Shown one piece after another: positions 1 to 6,409 of a stretch of DNA of 7,373 nt. The notes below the pieces were generated by a model. It did not search any database and was not told where the DNA came from. It saw only the letters and a program-made list of their open reading frames with translations. Made by a program: the position numbers and the translations under genes. Source of the stretch: Gammaproteobacteria bacterium (lineage in GTDB: Bacteria; Pseudomonadota; Gammaproteobacteria; Steroidobacterales; Steroidobacteraceae). The DNA lies in assembly GCA_030040235.1 (NCBI GenBank), contig JASHUC010000065.1, positions 1-7,373 of the forward strand, read 5' to 3'. Position 1 is the first letter of the stretch. Every line of letters starts with the position of its first letter.

Positions 1-1
1 C

Positions 2-355
2 GCCTGGACCTGCCAGAGAGGTGTGCGGTTCGACCAGTGGATGCTCATCAGCACCCTGCACGGCGGTTATCATCTCTTCGACGATGTGATGCTGTTCGAC
101 TTGCGAAACGACCCCTTCGAGCAGCGCAACCTCGCGACCGAGCGCGCCGACATCGCCGGCCGGGGCCTCACGCTGCTCGCCGAGTGGCACACCGCGATGC
201 TGCCGAATGCCGCCCGCGGGCGCGACCCGCTCGAGAACGTGCTCCGCGAGGGCGGTCCCTACCACGTCCGTGGCGAGCTGCCCAAATATCTCGAGCGTCT
301 GCGCGCCACCGGACGCGCCGATCAGGCGAAACTGCTCGAGGCCCGCTACCGCTGA
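2..355 (+). CDS. Sulfatase (arylsulfatase-type), C-terminal fragment
   Basis: This is the last 117 codons of a gene that enters from the left edge, with the reading frame open from base 2 and a TGA stop at 353-355. The stretch DVMLFDLRNDPFEQRNLA is the usual sulfatase C-terminal strand and turn, of the type LYDLxxDPxExxNLA, which follows the alkaline-phosphatase-like catalytic domain. After it comes a helical tail (TLLAEWHTAML and onward). The catalytic Cys/Ser motif and the metal ligands would lie upstream of the window, so neither substrate nor activity can be judged. A GTG at 23 could be mistaken for a start, but the family-like sequence continues upstream of it (AWTCQRG). The identification rests on this one motif and the general layout. 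The gene runs in the same direction as the DUF2946-like gene that begins 78 bases further on. Confidence 0.72.
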   Translation, partial: AWTCQRGVRFDQWMLISTLHGGYHLFDDVMLFDLRNDPFEQRNLATERADIAGRGLTLLAEWHTAMLPNAARGRDPLENVLREGGPYHVRGELPKYLERLRATGRADQAKLLEARYR

Positions 356-421
356 GCGGTCAATGAGCGAGACGCTACGCCCGCGATGCGCGTAAGATGC
401 CGCTTCGAACAATAACGCCAC

Positions 422-426
422 GGGAG
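422..426 (+). promoter_or_regulatory. Ribosome binding site favouring a TTG start
   Basis: GGGAG lies seven bases before the TTG at 434. The next in-frame ATG, at 467, has no purine-rich stretch at a suitable distance. This site is the reason for choosing the rare TTG start, which also gives the leader its basic n-region (HKRRRRT). Confidence 0.45.
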
Positions 427-433
427 ATCGGGC

Positions 434-892
434 TTGAGCCCCCACAAGCGTCGGCGGCGAACGCTCATGGCCAGCATGCTGCTGGTCGCGTTTGCGACGC
501 GCGCGCTCATTCCGCCCGGGTTCATGCCGGCAAGCGGCCGGCCGTTCTCGTTCGAGATCTGCTGGGAGGACTTTCCCGCCGACCTGCTCGCTCATGGCGA
601 GCCCGGGCACGGCGATTCGATGGGCATGGACTCGATGGGCATGGACTCCATGCCGCCGGAGTCCGCACCCGCGCACCCCGCGCCTGCCCACCCGCATCCG
701 GGAAGTCCCTCCCATAGCGAACATTGCGTGTTCGGCACGGCCTGCAGTGCCGGGCCCATCCCGCACCTGCCGCCGCCGAGCGAGGTCGGATCCGCCCCGC
801 AGCTTGTCGCGGTCGTCTTCGTCTCGATTGCGGACAGTGTCCGCCTCGTTCATCTCCCACCGCCCCGAGCACCCCCGAGCCGGCTGAGCTGA
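434..892 (+). CDS. DUF2946-like Met/His-rich exported or membrane-anchored protein
   Basis: The protein has 152 residues from the TTG start, or 141 if the ATG at 467 is used. The N-terminus has a basic stretch (residues 5-9) and a hydrophobic segment (12-25) that runs into ALIPPGFMPA, a phrase typical of DUF2946 proteins. A Met-rich repeat (DSMGM twice, then DSM, residues 61-73) is followed by a Pro/His-rich stretch with several HP and AHP units (79-97), and then HCVFGTAC at 97-104, matching the conserved HCxxC-like spot of the family. A second hydrophobic segment lies at 122-135, and the end (PPPRAPP) is also family-like. DUF2946 has no proven activity. It is often found beside copper receptors and copper genes, and the Met, His and Cys content suits soft-metal binding in the periplasm, but that role is inferred. 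The next gene downstream is a TonB-dependent receptor. Confidence 0.7.
   Translation: MSPHKRRRRTLMASMLLVAFATRALIPPGFMPASGRPFSFEICWEDFPADLLAHGEPGHGDSMGMDSMGMDSMPPESAPAHPAPAHPHPGSPSHSEHCVFGTACSAGPIPHLPPPSEVGSAPQLVAVVFVSIADSVRLVHLPPPRAPPSRLS
614..652 (+). repeat. 15-base in-frame tandem repeat coding DSMGM
   Basis: Two 15-base units (614-628 and 629-643) are followed by a partial third (644-652). The units differ only at the third base of the Asp codon (GAT, then GAC), and the partial copy ends TCC ATG where the others have TCG ATG. Being a multiple of three, copy-number change would lengthen or shorten the Met-rich stretch without a frameshift. Confidence 0.85.
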
Positions 893-1038
893 CCTCCGCC
901 GGCTGGGCTCGAGCCCGCTTGCCTCTCGAGCGCGCGCCGCGAACGGCGTGCACTCGTGTCTGCGTTGGCTCGATGCGGGTGCGTACCCACGCCTCTGCGG
1001 CCTGCCGCACGGTTCACCTGATCTTCACTCGCGTCGAA

Positions 1039-1068
1039 GGGCTTCGCCGACAAGGCGAGCCCGGGGAG
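1039..1068 (+). promoter_or_regulatory. Stem-loop abutting the receptor's ribosome binding site
   Basis: Bases 1039-1048 (GGGCTTCGCC, one bulged T) pair with 1054-1062 (GGCGAGCCC), giving about nine pairs round a GACAA loop. The Shine-Dalgarno GGGGAG at 1063-1068 follows the stem directly, seven bases before the GTG start at 1076. No T-run follows, so it is not a classical intrinsic terminator. The position suggests an effect on translation or mRNA stability. The rest of the 183-base gap between genes holds only short GC-rich palindromes (such as 905-916 and 996-1009) and no promoter I can defend. Confidence 0.35.
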
Positions 1069-1075
1069 TTCTCAC

Positions 1076-3391
1076 GTGACAGACCCAATCAACGGGCTGG
1101 CAGGGCGCGCGCGCCGCCGGTACCGGATTCATCCGACCGCCTCCGGGGTGGCCATCGTCATCCTTTTTCTGATGCTCCTTCTCCCGGCGCGTGGCTGGGC
1201 CGCGGCCTATGGGAGCGTGAGCGGCATCGTCCGGGACGAGAGCGGCCGGCCGGTCGCGCACGCGACGGTGGTGCTCGAATCGGCCGACCATGCGATCGTG
1301 CAGAGGCGGACGGACTCGACGGGGCGCTTTGATTTTCCGCAGGTGGCGATCGGCCATTACAGGCTCGGCATCTCGCAGCGCGGTTTCGCTTCCTCCAGTC
1401 AGCCGGTCACGGTGGAGGCGGGATACTTTCCGTTTGCGAACATCGTGCTGAGGCCTTCCTCGAAGATCGCCGAGGTGAAGGTGACAGCGACCCGGCTCGA
1501 GCTGCCGGTCGTCGCCTCCGTCACCCCGATCATGATCGTGAGCCAGGAGGACATCCAGAGCACCCCGGGAGCGATCAACGTCAACAGTCTCGCCATGATC
1601 ACCGACTACGTTCCGGGAGCGTACGAAGCCCATGACATGCTGCACATGGACGGCGGCCACCAGACGAACTTGCTCGTGGATGGAGTCGAGATTCCGAACA
1701 CCAACATCGCGGAGAACCTCGGGCCCGCGATCGATCCTCAGGACATTGAGACCTTGGGGATCGAGCGGAGCAGCTACCTGGCCGACGAGGGCGACCGCAC
1801 GTACGGCATCTTCAACGCGATCCCGAAAAGCGGCTTCAGCAGCACGGATCAGGCGGTGCTCGATGTGACGGCGGGGAATTTCGGCCAGACCGACGACTAC
1901 GCGAGTGTCGCGAGCCACACGGGCGATTTCGCCTACTACGCGAGCCTCGAGGGCAATCGCAGCAATCTGGGCTTGATGACCCCGGTCTCCCAGGTGATTC
2001 ACGACGACTCACAGGGGTACGGTGCGTTCACCAACATCCAGTACAACCCGAGCGCGCAGGATGCGGTGAGCTTCATCGGCCAGTTGCGGCAGGACGATTA
2101 CCAGATTCCGGACTGCACCGTGCCGCTCGCCGACGACCCGCAGTGCATCGGGCAGTTCGGCGACGTGCAGGGCGAGGCGGATAATTTCGCGCTCCTGTCC
2201 CTAACGCACACCTTCACCAACGACGCGGTGCTCACGAGCTCGGTCATGTATCACTTCGAGCGGGCCGCTTATGACGGGGGTGCCGAGGACTATCCGGCCA
2301 TCACCGACTATCACCACAGCTCGCAGTACGAGGGCGCCGAAGAGAACCTGCGGATGGGCTTCAGCCGCAATCATCTGGATGTCGGCGTCTTCGGCTTCGC
2401 GCAGCAGGATCAGGCCGACTTCAACCTGGCCTTCACCGACTCGAGCTCGCCGACCCTCACGGAGTTGGAGCGCCCCACCGGCGGGCTCATCGCCGCGTGG
2501 GTGCAGGACACCTTCGAGGCGGCGCACTGGCTCAACCTCACGGCGGGCGTGCGCCAGTCGCACTTCCAGGGCGATGTCACCGAGAATGCGACCGACCCGC
2601 GGCTCGGCGCGACGGTGCAGCTGCCGCACCTCGATTGGGTGCTGAGCGCTTTCTGGGGCAAGTACTACCAGGCCCCGCCCCTCGAGACGCTCTCGGGGCC
2701 GCTGGTTGCCTACGCGACCGCGAGCGATACCTCTTATCTTCCGCTGCACGGCGAGCGCGACACGGAGCGCCAGTTCGGCCTCACGATACCGCTGAAGGGT
2801 TGGAGCATCGAGGCGGACTACTTCGTCACCGAGTCGACCAATTTTCTGGACCACAATCCACTCGGCGAATCCGACATCTTCCTGCCGATCACCGACCAGG
2901 GGGCGCTCATCGAGGGGCGCGAGGTCACGGTGCGCTCACCACCCTTCTGGCCCTACGGACAGCTGCACCTCTCCTACTCGAACCAGACGGCCGATTGCTT
3001 CGGCCCGATCACCGGGGGCCTCGTGGTGGCCGGCACGGCGTGCGGCTTCCCGGCCATCGCGCTCGACCACGATCAGCGCAACACGCTCAATCTCGGGTAC
3101 AACGTGAACCTGCCGCAACGGTTCTTCATCGGCTCCAACCTGTCGGTCAATTCGGGACTCGACAACGGCTTTGCGGCGCCGCCGGCCTACGAGCCGAGCC
3201 ATCTGCCGAGCTACGTGATTCTCGACCTCACCGCCGGCCGGAACATCACCCAGGCCCTGTCGCTGTCGCTCACGGCCCTCAACGTCACCAACCGGCACCT
3301 GCTCATCGACAACAGCCTCACCTTCGGCGGCGTCCACTGGAATGATCCCTTCGAGATCTACGCCGAGCTGCGCTACCGTTTCGGGTTTTGA
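1076..3391 (+). CDS. TonB-dependent outer-membrane receptor with N-terminal carboxypeptidase-regulatory-like domain
   Basis: The protein has 771 residues from a GTG start backed by GGGGAG seven bases upstream. A signal peptide is clear: basic RARRR, then a hydrophobic core at about 24-37 and a likely cut after WAA (41-43). Residues about 45-128 form a carboxypeptidase-regulatory-like beta-sandwich (GSVSGIVRDESGRPV to ANIVLRP). A TonB-box-like segment, AEVKVTATR, lies at 132-140. The plug follows at about 141-255, with NLLVDGVEIPNTNIA and GDRTYGIFNAIPKSGF, wording I know from receptors of acidobacterial type. The remainder is a beta barrel with alternating polar and hydrophobic strands, ending in aromatic RYRFGF as outer-membrane proteins do. 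It should take up a ligand with TonB-ExbB-ExbD energy. The ligand is unknown: copper is hinted at by the upstream gene, while an organic substrate is hinted at by the two oxidoreductase genes downstream. The stop lies 51 bases before the first SDR gene with no terminator between. Confidence 0.88.
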   Translation: MTDPINGLAGRARRRYRIHPTASGVAIVILFLMLLLPARGWAAAYGSVSGIVRDESGRPVAHATVVLESADHAIVQRRTDSTGRFDFPQVAIGHYRLGISQRGFASSSQPVTVEAGYFPFANIVLRPSSKIAEVKVTATRLELPVVASVTPIMIVSQEDIQSTPGAINVNSLAMITDYVPGAYEAHDMLHMDGGHQTNLLVDGVEIPNTNIAENLGPAIDPQDIETLGIERSSYLADEGDRTYGIFNAIPKSGFSSTDQAVLDVTAGNFGQTDDYASVASHTGDFAYYASLEGNRSNLGLMTPVSQVIHDDSQGYGAFTNIQYNPSAQDAVSFIGQLRQDDYQIPDCTVPLADDPQCIGQFGDVQGEADNFALLSLTHTFTNDAVLTSSVMYHFERAAYDGGAEDYPAITDYHHSSQYEGAEENLRMGFSRNHLDVGVFGFAQQDQADFNLAFTDSSSPTLTELERPTGGLIAAWVQDTFEAAHWLNLTAGVRQSHFQGDVTENATDPRLGATVQLPHLDWVLSAFWGKYYQAPPLETLSGPLVAYATASDTSYLPLHGERDTERQFGLTIPLKGWSIEADYFVTESTNFLDHNPLGESDIFLPITDQGALIEGREVTVRSPPFWPYGQLHLSYSNQTADCFGPITGGLVVAGTACGFPAIALDHDQRNTLNLGYNVNLPQRFFIGSNLSVNSGLDNGFAAPPAYEPSHLPSYVILDLTAGRNITQALSLSLTALNVTNRHLLIDNSLTFGGVHWNDPFEIYAELRYRFGF

Positions 3392-3442
3392 GGCATACTC
3401 CGGCTCCGCACGAACGGACGAAAGCCCCACACAGAGGTCTCT

Positions 3443-4657
3443 ATGTCCCGCAAGAAGCCCGCGCAGGCACGCGCCGACCTGGCTCCCTCCGCCCTTCCCG
3501 CCGCTCTCGACCGCTTCGGCGCCGAGCGCCGGCGCTTCCTCGCCGAGAGCGCGGTGTATGGCGCCGGCGGGCTTCTCGCGGAGCTGGGGCTCAGCCGCTA
3601 CGCCGTTGCCCAGCAGCCTGCGGCATCGGCAACCGGCCGATCGCCCCGCGCGGCAGGCGGGGCTCACTGCTTCCAGTTCAGGCGGCCGCCCCCGACTCCG
3701 GAGCCGACTGTCTCGCAGCCGGCCCCGCTGCACGACCTCGAGGGCAAGGTCGCCTACATCACGGCCTCCTCGGACGGCATCGGGCTCGGGATCGCCCGCG
3801 CCGCCTCCAACGCGGGCATGAAGGTTTGCATCGGCTACCGCAACCCGGAGCGCCTGAAGGCGGCGCTGCCGCTGTTCAAGCCCGGGAACGCCGGAGTCTT
3901 TCCGGTCAAGCACGACGTGACGGACCGCGCGGCCTGGGCGAGCGTGCTCGAGCAGATCAAGCAGCAGTACGGCCGGTTGCATCTGGTGGTGAATAACGCC
4001 GGCGATAAGAGCCTCGCGTGGGCGAGCCGCGCCACCTACGCGCAGTGGGACAACGCGGTCGCCGTCAACTACACCGCCACCTACAACAGCGTCGCCGTGT
4101 GCCTGCCCCACATGCTTGAGCACGGCGAAGGCTCGCACATCATGGTGACCTCATCGATGAGCGGACTGCTCCCCGGTGGCCCGTTCGGCGTCTATACCGC
4201 AACCAAGATCGCCGCCGTGGGGCTCATCGAGGCGCTGCGCGTCGAGCTCGAGGGCACGACCGTCGGCACCTCGGCGTTCTGCCCCGGCGGGGTGAACACC
4301 GATAACTACGTCGACACCGGGAAGGTCAATCCGTTTCGAGCGGCACATCCACCGCCTGCCAGGTTCCGCCGCTTCCTCCAGGGCCCCTCACCGGGCATGG
4401 ACCCGCTCGAGGCGGGCGAGCGCGTATTGAACGGGGTGATCCACAACGACCTGTTCATCATCACTCACCCGGAGTACATGCCGGGGACGGGTCAGCGCTT
4501 CCAGGCCATGCTCGCGTCCGAGCCGGTCGATGAGATTCCGCAGCCGCCGGAGGCTCGCGTGAGAGGCGAGGCGCCCGTGCTTCACTGCGGGATCTATCCG
4601 CGTGAGATCAAGCACCGGCTGAAGAAGCGCAAGTCCTACCTCACCGTGAAGCTTTGA
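3443..4657 (+). CDS. Tat-leader SDR family NAD(P)-dependent oxidoreductase, copy 1
   Basis: The protein has 404 residues from an ATG with AGAGG five bases upstream. The leader carries ERRRFLAE (28-35), a twin-arginine-type motif, then a hydrophobic stretch and RYAVAQ, a likely signal peptidase cut after AVA. A Pro-rich linker follows (about 58-97). The SDR Rossmann domain begins near 100: TASSDGIG at 107-114 stands in for TGxxxGIG, NNAG is at 184-187, and the catalytic residues are S238, Y251 and K255 with the family's 13-residue Ser-Tyr spacing. R133, just after the second strand (GYRN), suggests NADP(H). CPGGVNTD at 280-287 matches the usual PGxVxT region. It should therefore be a carbonyl/alcohol oxidoreductase that is exported folded with its cofactor; the substrate is unknown. 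The leader has a charged residue in its hydrophobic core (LLAELGL), so export is less sure than for copy 2. The tail (CGIYPREIKHR, then KKRKSY) is shared with copy 2. Confidence 0.82.
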   Translation: MSRKKPAQARADLAPSALPAALDRFGAERRRFLAESAVYGAGGLLAELGLSRYAVAQQPAASATGRSPRAAGGAHCFQFRRPPPTPEPTVSQPAPLHDLEGKVAYITASSDGIGLGIARAASNAGMKVCIGYRNPERLKAALPLFKPGNAGVFPVKHDVTDRAAWASVLEQIKQQYGRLHLVVNNAGDKSLAWASRATYAQWDNAVAVNYTATYNSVAVCLPHMLEHGEGSHIMVTSSMSGLLPGGPFGVYTATKIAAVGLIEALRVELEGTTVGTSAFCPGGVNTDNYVDTGKVNPFRAAHPPPARFRRFLQGPSPGMDPLEAGERVLNGVIHNDLFIITHPEYMPGTGQRFQAMLASEPVDEIPQPPEARVRGEAPVLHCGIYPREIKHRLKKRKSYLTVKL

Positions 4658-4670
4658 AACGGCTCAACGC

Positions 4671-4675
4671 GGGAA
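4671..4675 (+). promoter_or_regulatory. Ribosome binding site setting the copy 2 SDR start
   Basis: GGGAA lies five bases before the ATG at 4681. A TTG at 4654 is also in frame and overlaps the stop of copy 1, but it has no good Shine-Dalgarno and would add nine residues in front of an already adequate Tat leader, so I prefer the ATG. Confidence 0.4.
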
Positions 4676-4680
4676 CCGCC

Positions 4681-5817
4681 ATGATCAAATCACGCACCCG
4701 AAGCTCGCGCGATCCGGCAACGGCGCTCGACCGGCGTCAGTTTCTGCGCACCGGCATGGTCGCCGGTGCCGGCGCGGGAACGCTCCTCGCCGGACTCGGA
4801 CTCGGCCGCTACGCCACGGCGCAGAATGCGCGGCCCCCATCCGCGGAAGGCATACCCGGGGGCGGTCCGCCGCCCACGCCGCCCGAGCCCAAATTCTCGC
4901 AGCCCCCGCCCCTCAAGCACCTCGCGGGCAAGGTCGCCTATATCTCGGCGGCCTCCGATGGCATCGGGCTCGGAATCGCACGCGCCGCATCCAACGCCGG
5001 CATGAAGGTCGTGATCGGCTATCGCAATGAGAAGCGCCTGCAGGCCGCCCTGCCGCTCTTCAAGCCCGGCAACGCCGGCGTGCTTCCCATCAAGCACGAC
5101 GTGACCGACCGCGCCGGTTGGAAGAGCATGCTCGAGCAGGTGAAGAGCCAGTACGGAAAGCTGCACCTGGTCGTCAACAATGCCGGCATCAAGACGCTCA
5201 AGGAAGCGAGTCAGGCCAAGTACGAGGAGTGGGACAATGCCGTCGCGGTGAACTTCACCGCCATCTTCAACAGCGTCGTGGTGTGCCTGCCGCACATGCT
5301 CGAGCATGGCGAGGGCGGCCACTTCGTGACCACCGCCTCGATGGGCGGACTGCTGCCGGGGGTGAAGGCCGGGGTCTACACCTCGACGAAGATCGCGGCC
5401 GTCGGGCTCATGGAGGCGCTGCGCGTCGAGCTCGAGTCGACCAAGATCGGCACCTCGGTGTTCTGTCCGGGCGGGGTGAACACGGACAACTACATCGACA
5501 CCGGCGAGCAGAACCCGTATCGCAGGCCCCCGCCTCCGGGCTGCCCGCGCTTCGTCTCCTCGGCGATGGACCCGCTCGAGGCGGGCGAGCGGGTACTCAA
5601 CGGCGTGGTGCACAACGACCTGTTCATCTTGAGCCACCCGGAATTCAAGCCCGGCATGGCGCAGCGGTTCGAGGCGATCATGGATTCGACCCCGAGCGTC
5701 GAGGCCCCGATCCCACCGCGGCGCGTTCTCTTCGAGCGCGGCGTGACCCGCTGCGGGATCTACGAGCGCGAGATCGCCCATCGCCGCATCAAGCGCAAGA
5801 GCTACGTGAAGATCTAA
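4681..5817 (+). CDS. Tat-exported SDR family NAD(P)-dependent oxidoreductase, copy 2
   Basis: The protein has 378 residues from the chosen ATG. Its Tat leader is clear: LDRRQFLR at 16-23, a Gly/Ala-rich hydrophobic stretch (25-42), and RYATAQ with a likely cut after ATA. A Pro/Gly-rich linker covers about 50-78. The SDR core follows: SAASDGIG at 89-96 in place of TGxxxGIG, R115 after the second strand (NADP(H) inferred), NNAG at 166-169, and catalytic S220, Y233 and K237. The tail TRCGIYEREIAHR and KRKSY is the same as in copy 1. Over the catalytic core, identity to copy 1 is about three quarters by eye, so the pair arose by tandem duplication, while leader and linker have diverged. The start is 23 bases after the stop of copy 1, so the two are almost surely co-transcribed. 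The substrate is unknown. The stop is 10 bases from the end of the converging transporter gene. Confidence 0.85.
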   Translation: MIKSRTRSSRDPATALDRRQFLRTGMVAGAGAGTLLAGLGLGRYATAQNARPPSAEGIPGGGPPPTPPEPKFSQPPPLKHLAGKVAYISAASDGIGLGIARAASNAGMKVVIGYRNEKRLQAALPLFKPGNAGVLPIKHDVTDRAGWKSMLEQVKSQYGKLHLVVNNAGIKTLKEASQAKYEEWDNAVAVNFTAIFNSVVVCLPHMLEHGEGGHFVTTASMGGLLPGVKAGVYTSTKIAAVGLMEALRVELESTKIGTSVFCPGGVNTDNYIDTGEQNPYRRPPPPGCPRFVSSAMDPLEAGERVLNGVVHNDLFILSHPEFKPGMAQRFEAIMDSTPSVEAPIPPRRVLFERGVTRCGIYEREIAHRRIKRKSYVKI

Positions 5818-5827
5818 GAGGCCTGCG

Positions 5828-6409
5828 CTACGCCGCGGGGTGCAGTGCGCGCCAGATAAAGAGCGCGCCGAGAGCGATGAACAGGCCGCTGGCGGCGTAG
5901 CGGATCACTCCGAGCGGTAACCGCTCGGAGAACGCCTTGCCGAGAAACACGACCGGAGCGTTCGCGATCAGCATGCCGGCCGTGGTCCCTGCAACTACCC
6001 AGATGAGGCTCGAGTAGGCCGCGGCGAGTGCCATGGTCGCGATCTGCGTCTTGTCGCCGATCTCGGCAATGAAGAACGCCACGCATGTCGCGACGAACGC
6101 GCCATGACCGCGCGTGCCCGCCGTGCCGGCCGTCAGTGAGTCGGGCCTCAGCATCCACAGCGACATGACGAGCAGGCTCACACCGACGATCGCATCGAGC
6201 AGCCGCGGGGTGAGAAACCGCCCGAGGTGGACACCGATGAATCCGGCGAGGAAATGATTGGCGAGGGTCGCGCAGAGAACGCCCGCAAGAATCGGCCAGG
6301 GCCGGCGGTAATGCGCGGCGAGCACCAGAGAGAGGATCTGGGTGCGATCGCCCACCTCCGCGAGCGCCACGGTCGAGAGCGAAACGAAGAACGACTCTCC
6401 GGTGCTCAT
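5828..6409 (-). CDS. GDT1/TMEM165 (UPF0016) family cation transporter, probable Mn2+ exporter
   Basis: The protein has 193 residues, the normal length for a bacterial two-repeat member. It carries both family signatures: EVGDRT at 18-23 and EIGDKT at 116-121, one in each of two three-helix halves, with hydrophobic segments near 6-17, 24-33, 38-60, 69-87, 103-115, 122-160 and 168-187. The E-x-G-D-K/R-T motifs form the cation path. Bacterial members such as MntX in Neisseria and MneA in Vibrio export Mn2+, while eukaryotic ones move Mn2+ and Ca2+ against H+. Mn2+ export across the inner membrane is therefore the best guess. The start is the ATG at 6407-6409, with GGAAG eight bases upstream. The frame stays open further upstream, but the sequence there is arginine-rich and unlike a family N-terminus. 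The start overlaps the tnpB stop as ATGA, so its original promoter may have been displaced or replaced. No Mn-sensing leader is visible upstream. Confidence 0.88.
   Translation of the reverse strand: MSTGESFFVSLSTVALAEVGDRTQILSLVLAAHYRRPWPILAGVLCATLANHFLAGFIGVHLGRFLTPRLLDAIVGVSLLVMSLWMLRPDSLTAGTAGTRGHGAFVATCVAFFIAEIGDKTQIATMALAAAYSSLIWVVAGTTAGMLIANAPVVFLGKAFSERLPLGVIRYAASGLFIALGALFIWRALHPAA

Noticed and set aside
356..433. Promoter between the sulfatase and DUF2946-like genes
   Set aside because: AT-richer bases near 408-417 could pass for a -10, but there is no matching -35 and the evidence is too thin.
905..916. Perfect 12-base palindrome GGGCTCGAGCCC as an operator
   Set aside because: Short and GC-rich, single copy, with no promoter elements around it; expected by chance in such DNA.
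2936..4138. A long open frame of 400 codons on the minus strand across the receptor/SDR junction, and similar ones at 1025-2002 and 4690-5781
   Set aside because: They lie opposite genes with clear family motifs, their translations are Arg/Gly/Val-rich without domains, and such frames arise from the high G+C third-position bias.
4654..4680. TTG start for SDR copy 2 overlapping the stop of copy 1
   Set aside because: No convincing Shine-Dalgarno, and the ATG at 4681 has one and already gives a complete Tat leader.
5818..5827. Shared bidirectional terminator between the converging SDR and GDT1-family genes
   Set aside because: Only 10 bases separate the stops, and no stem with a T-run is visible there or just inside the gene ends.
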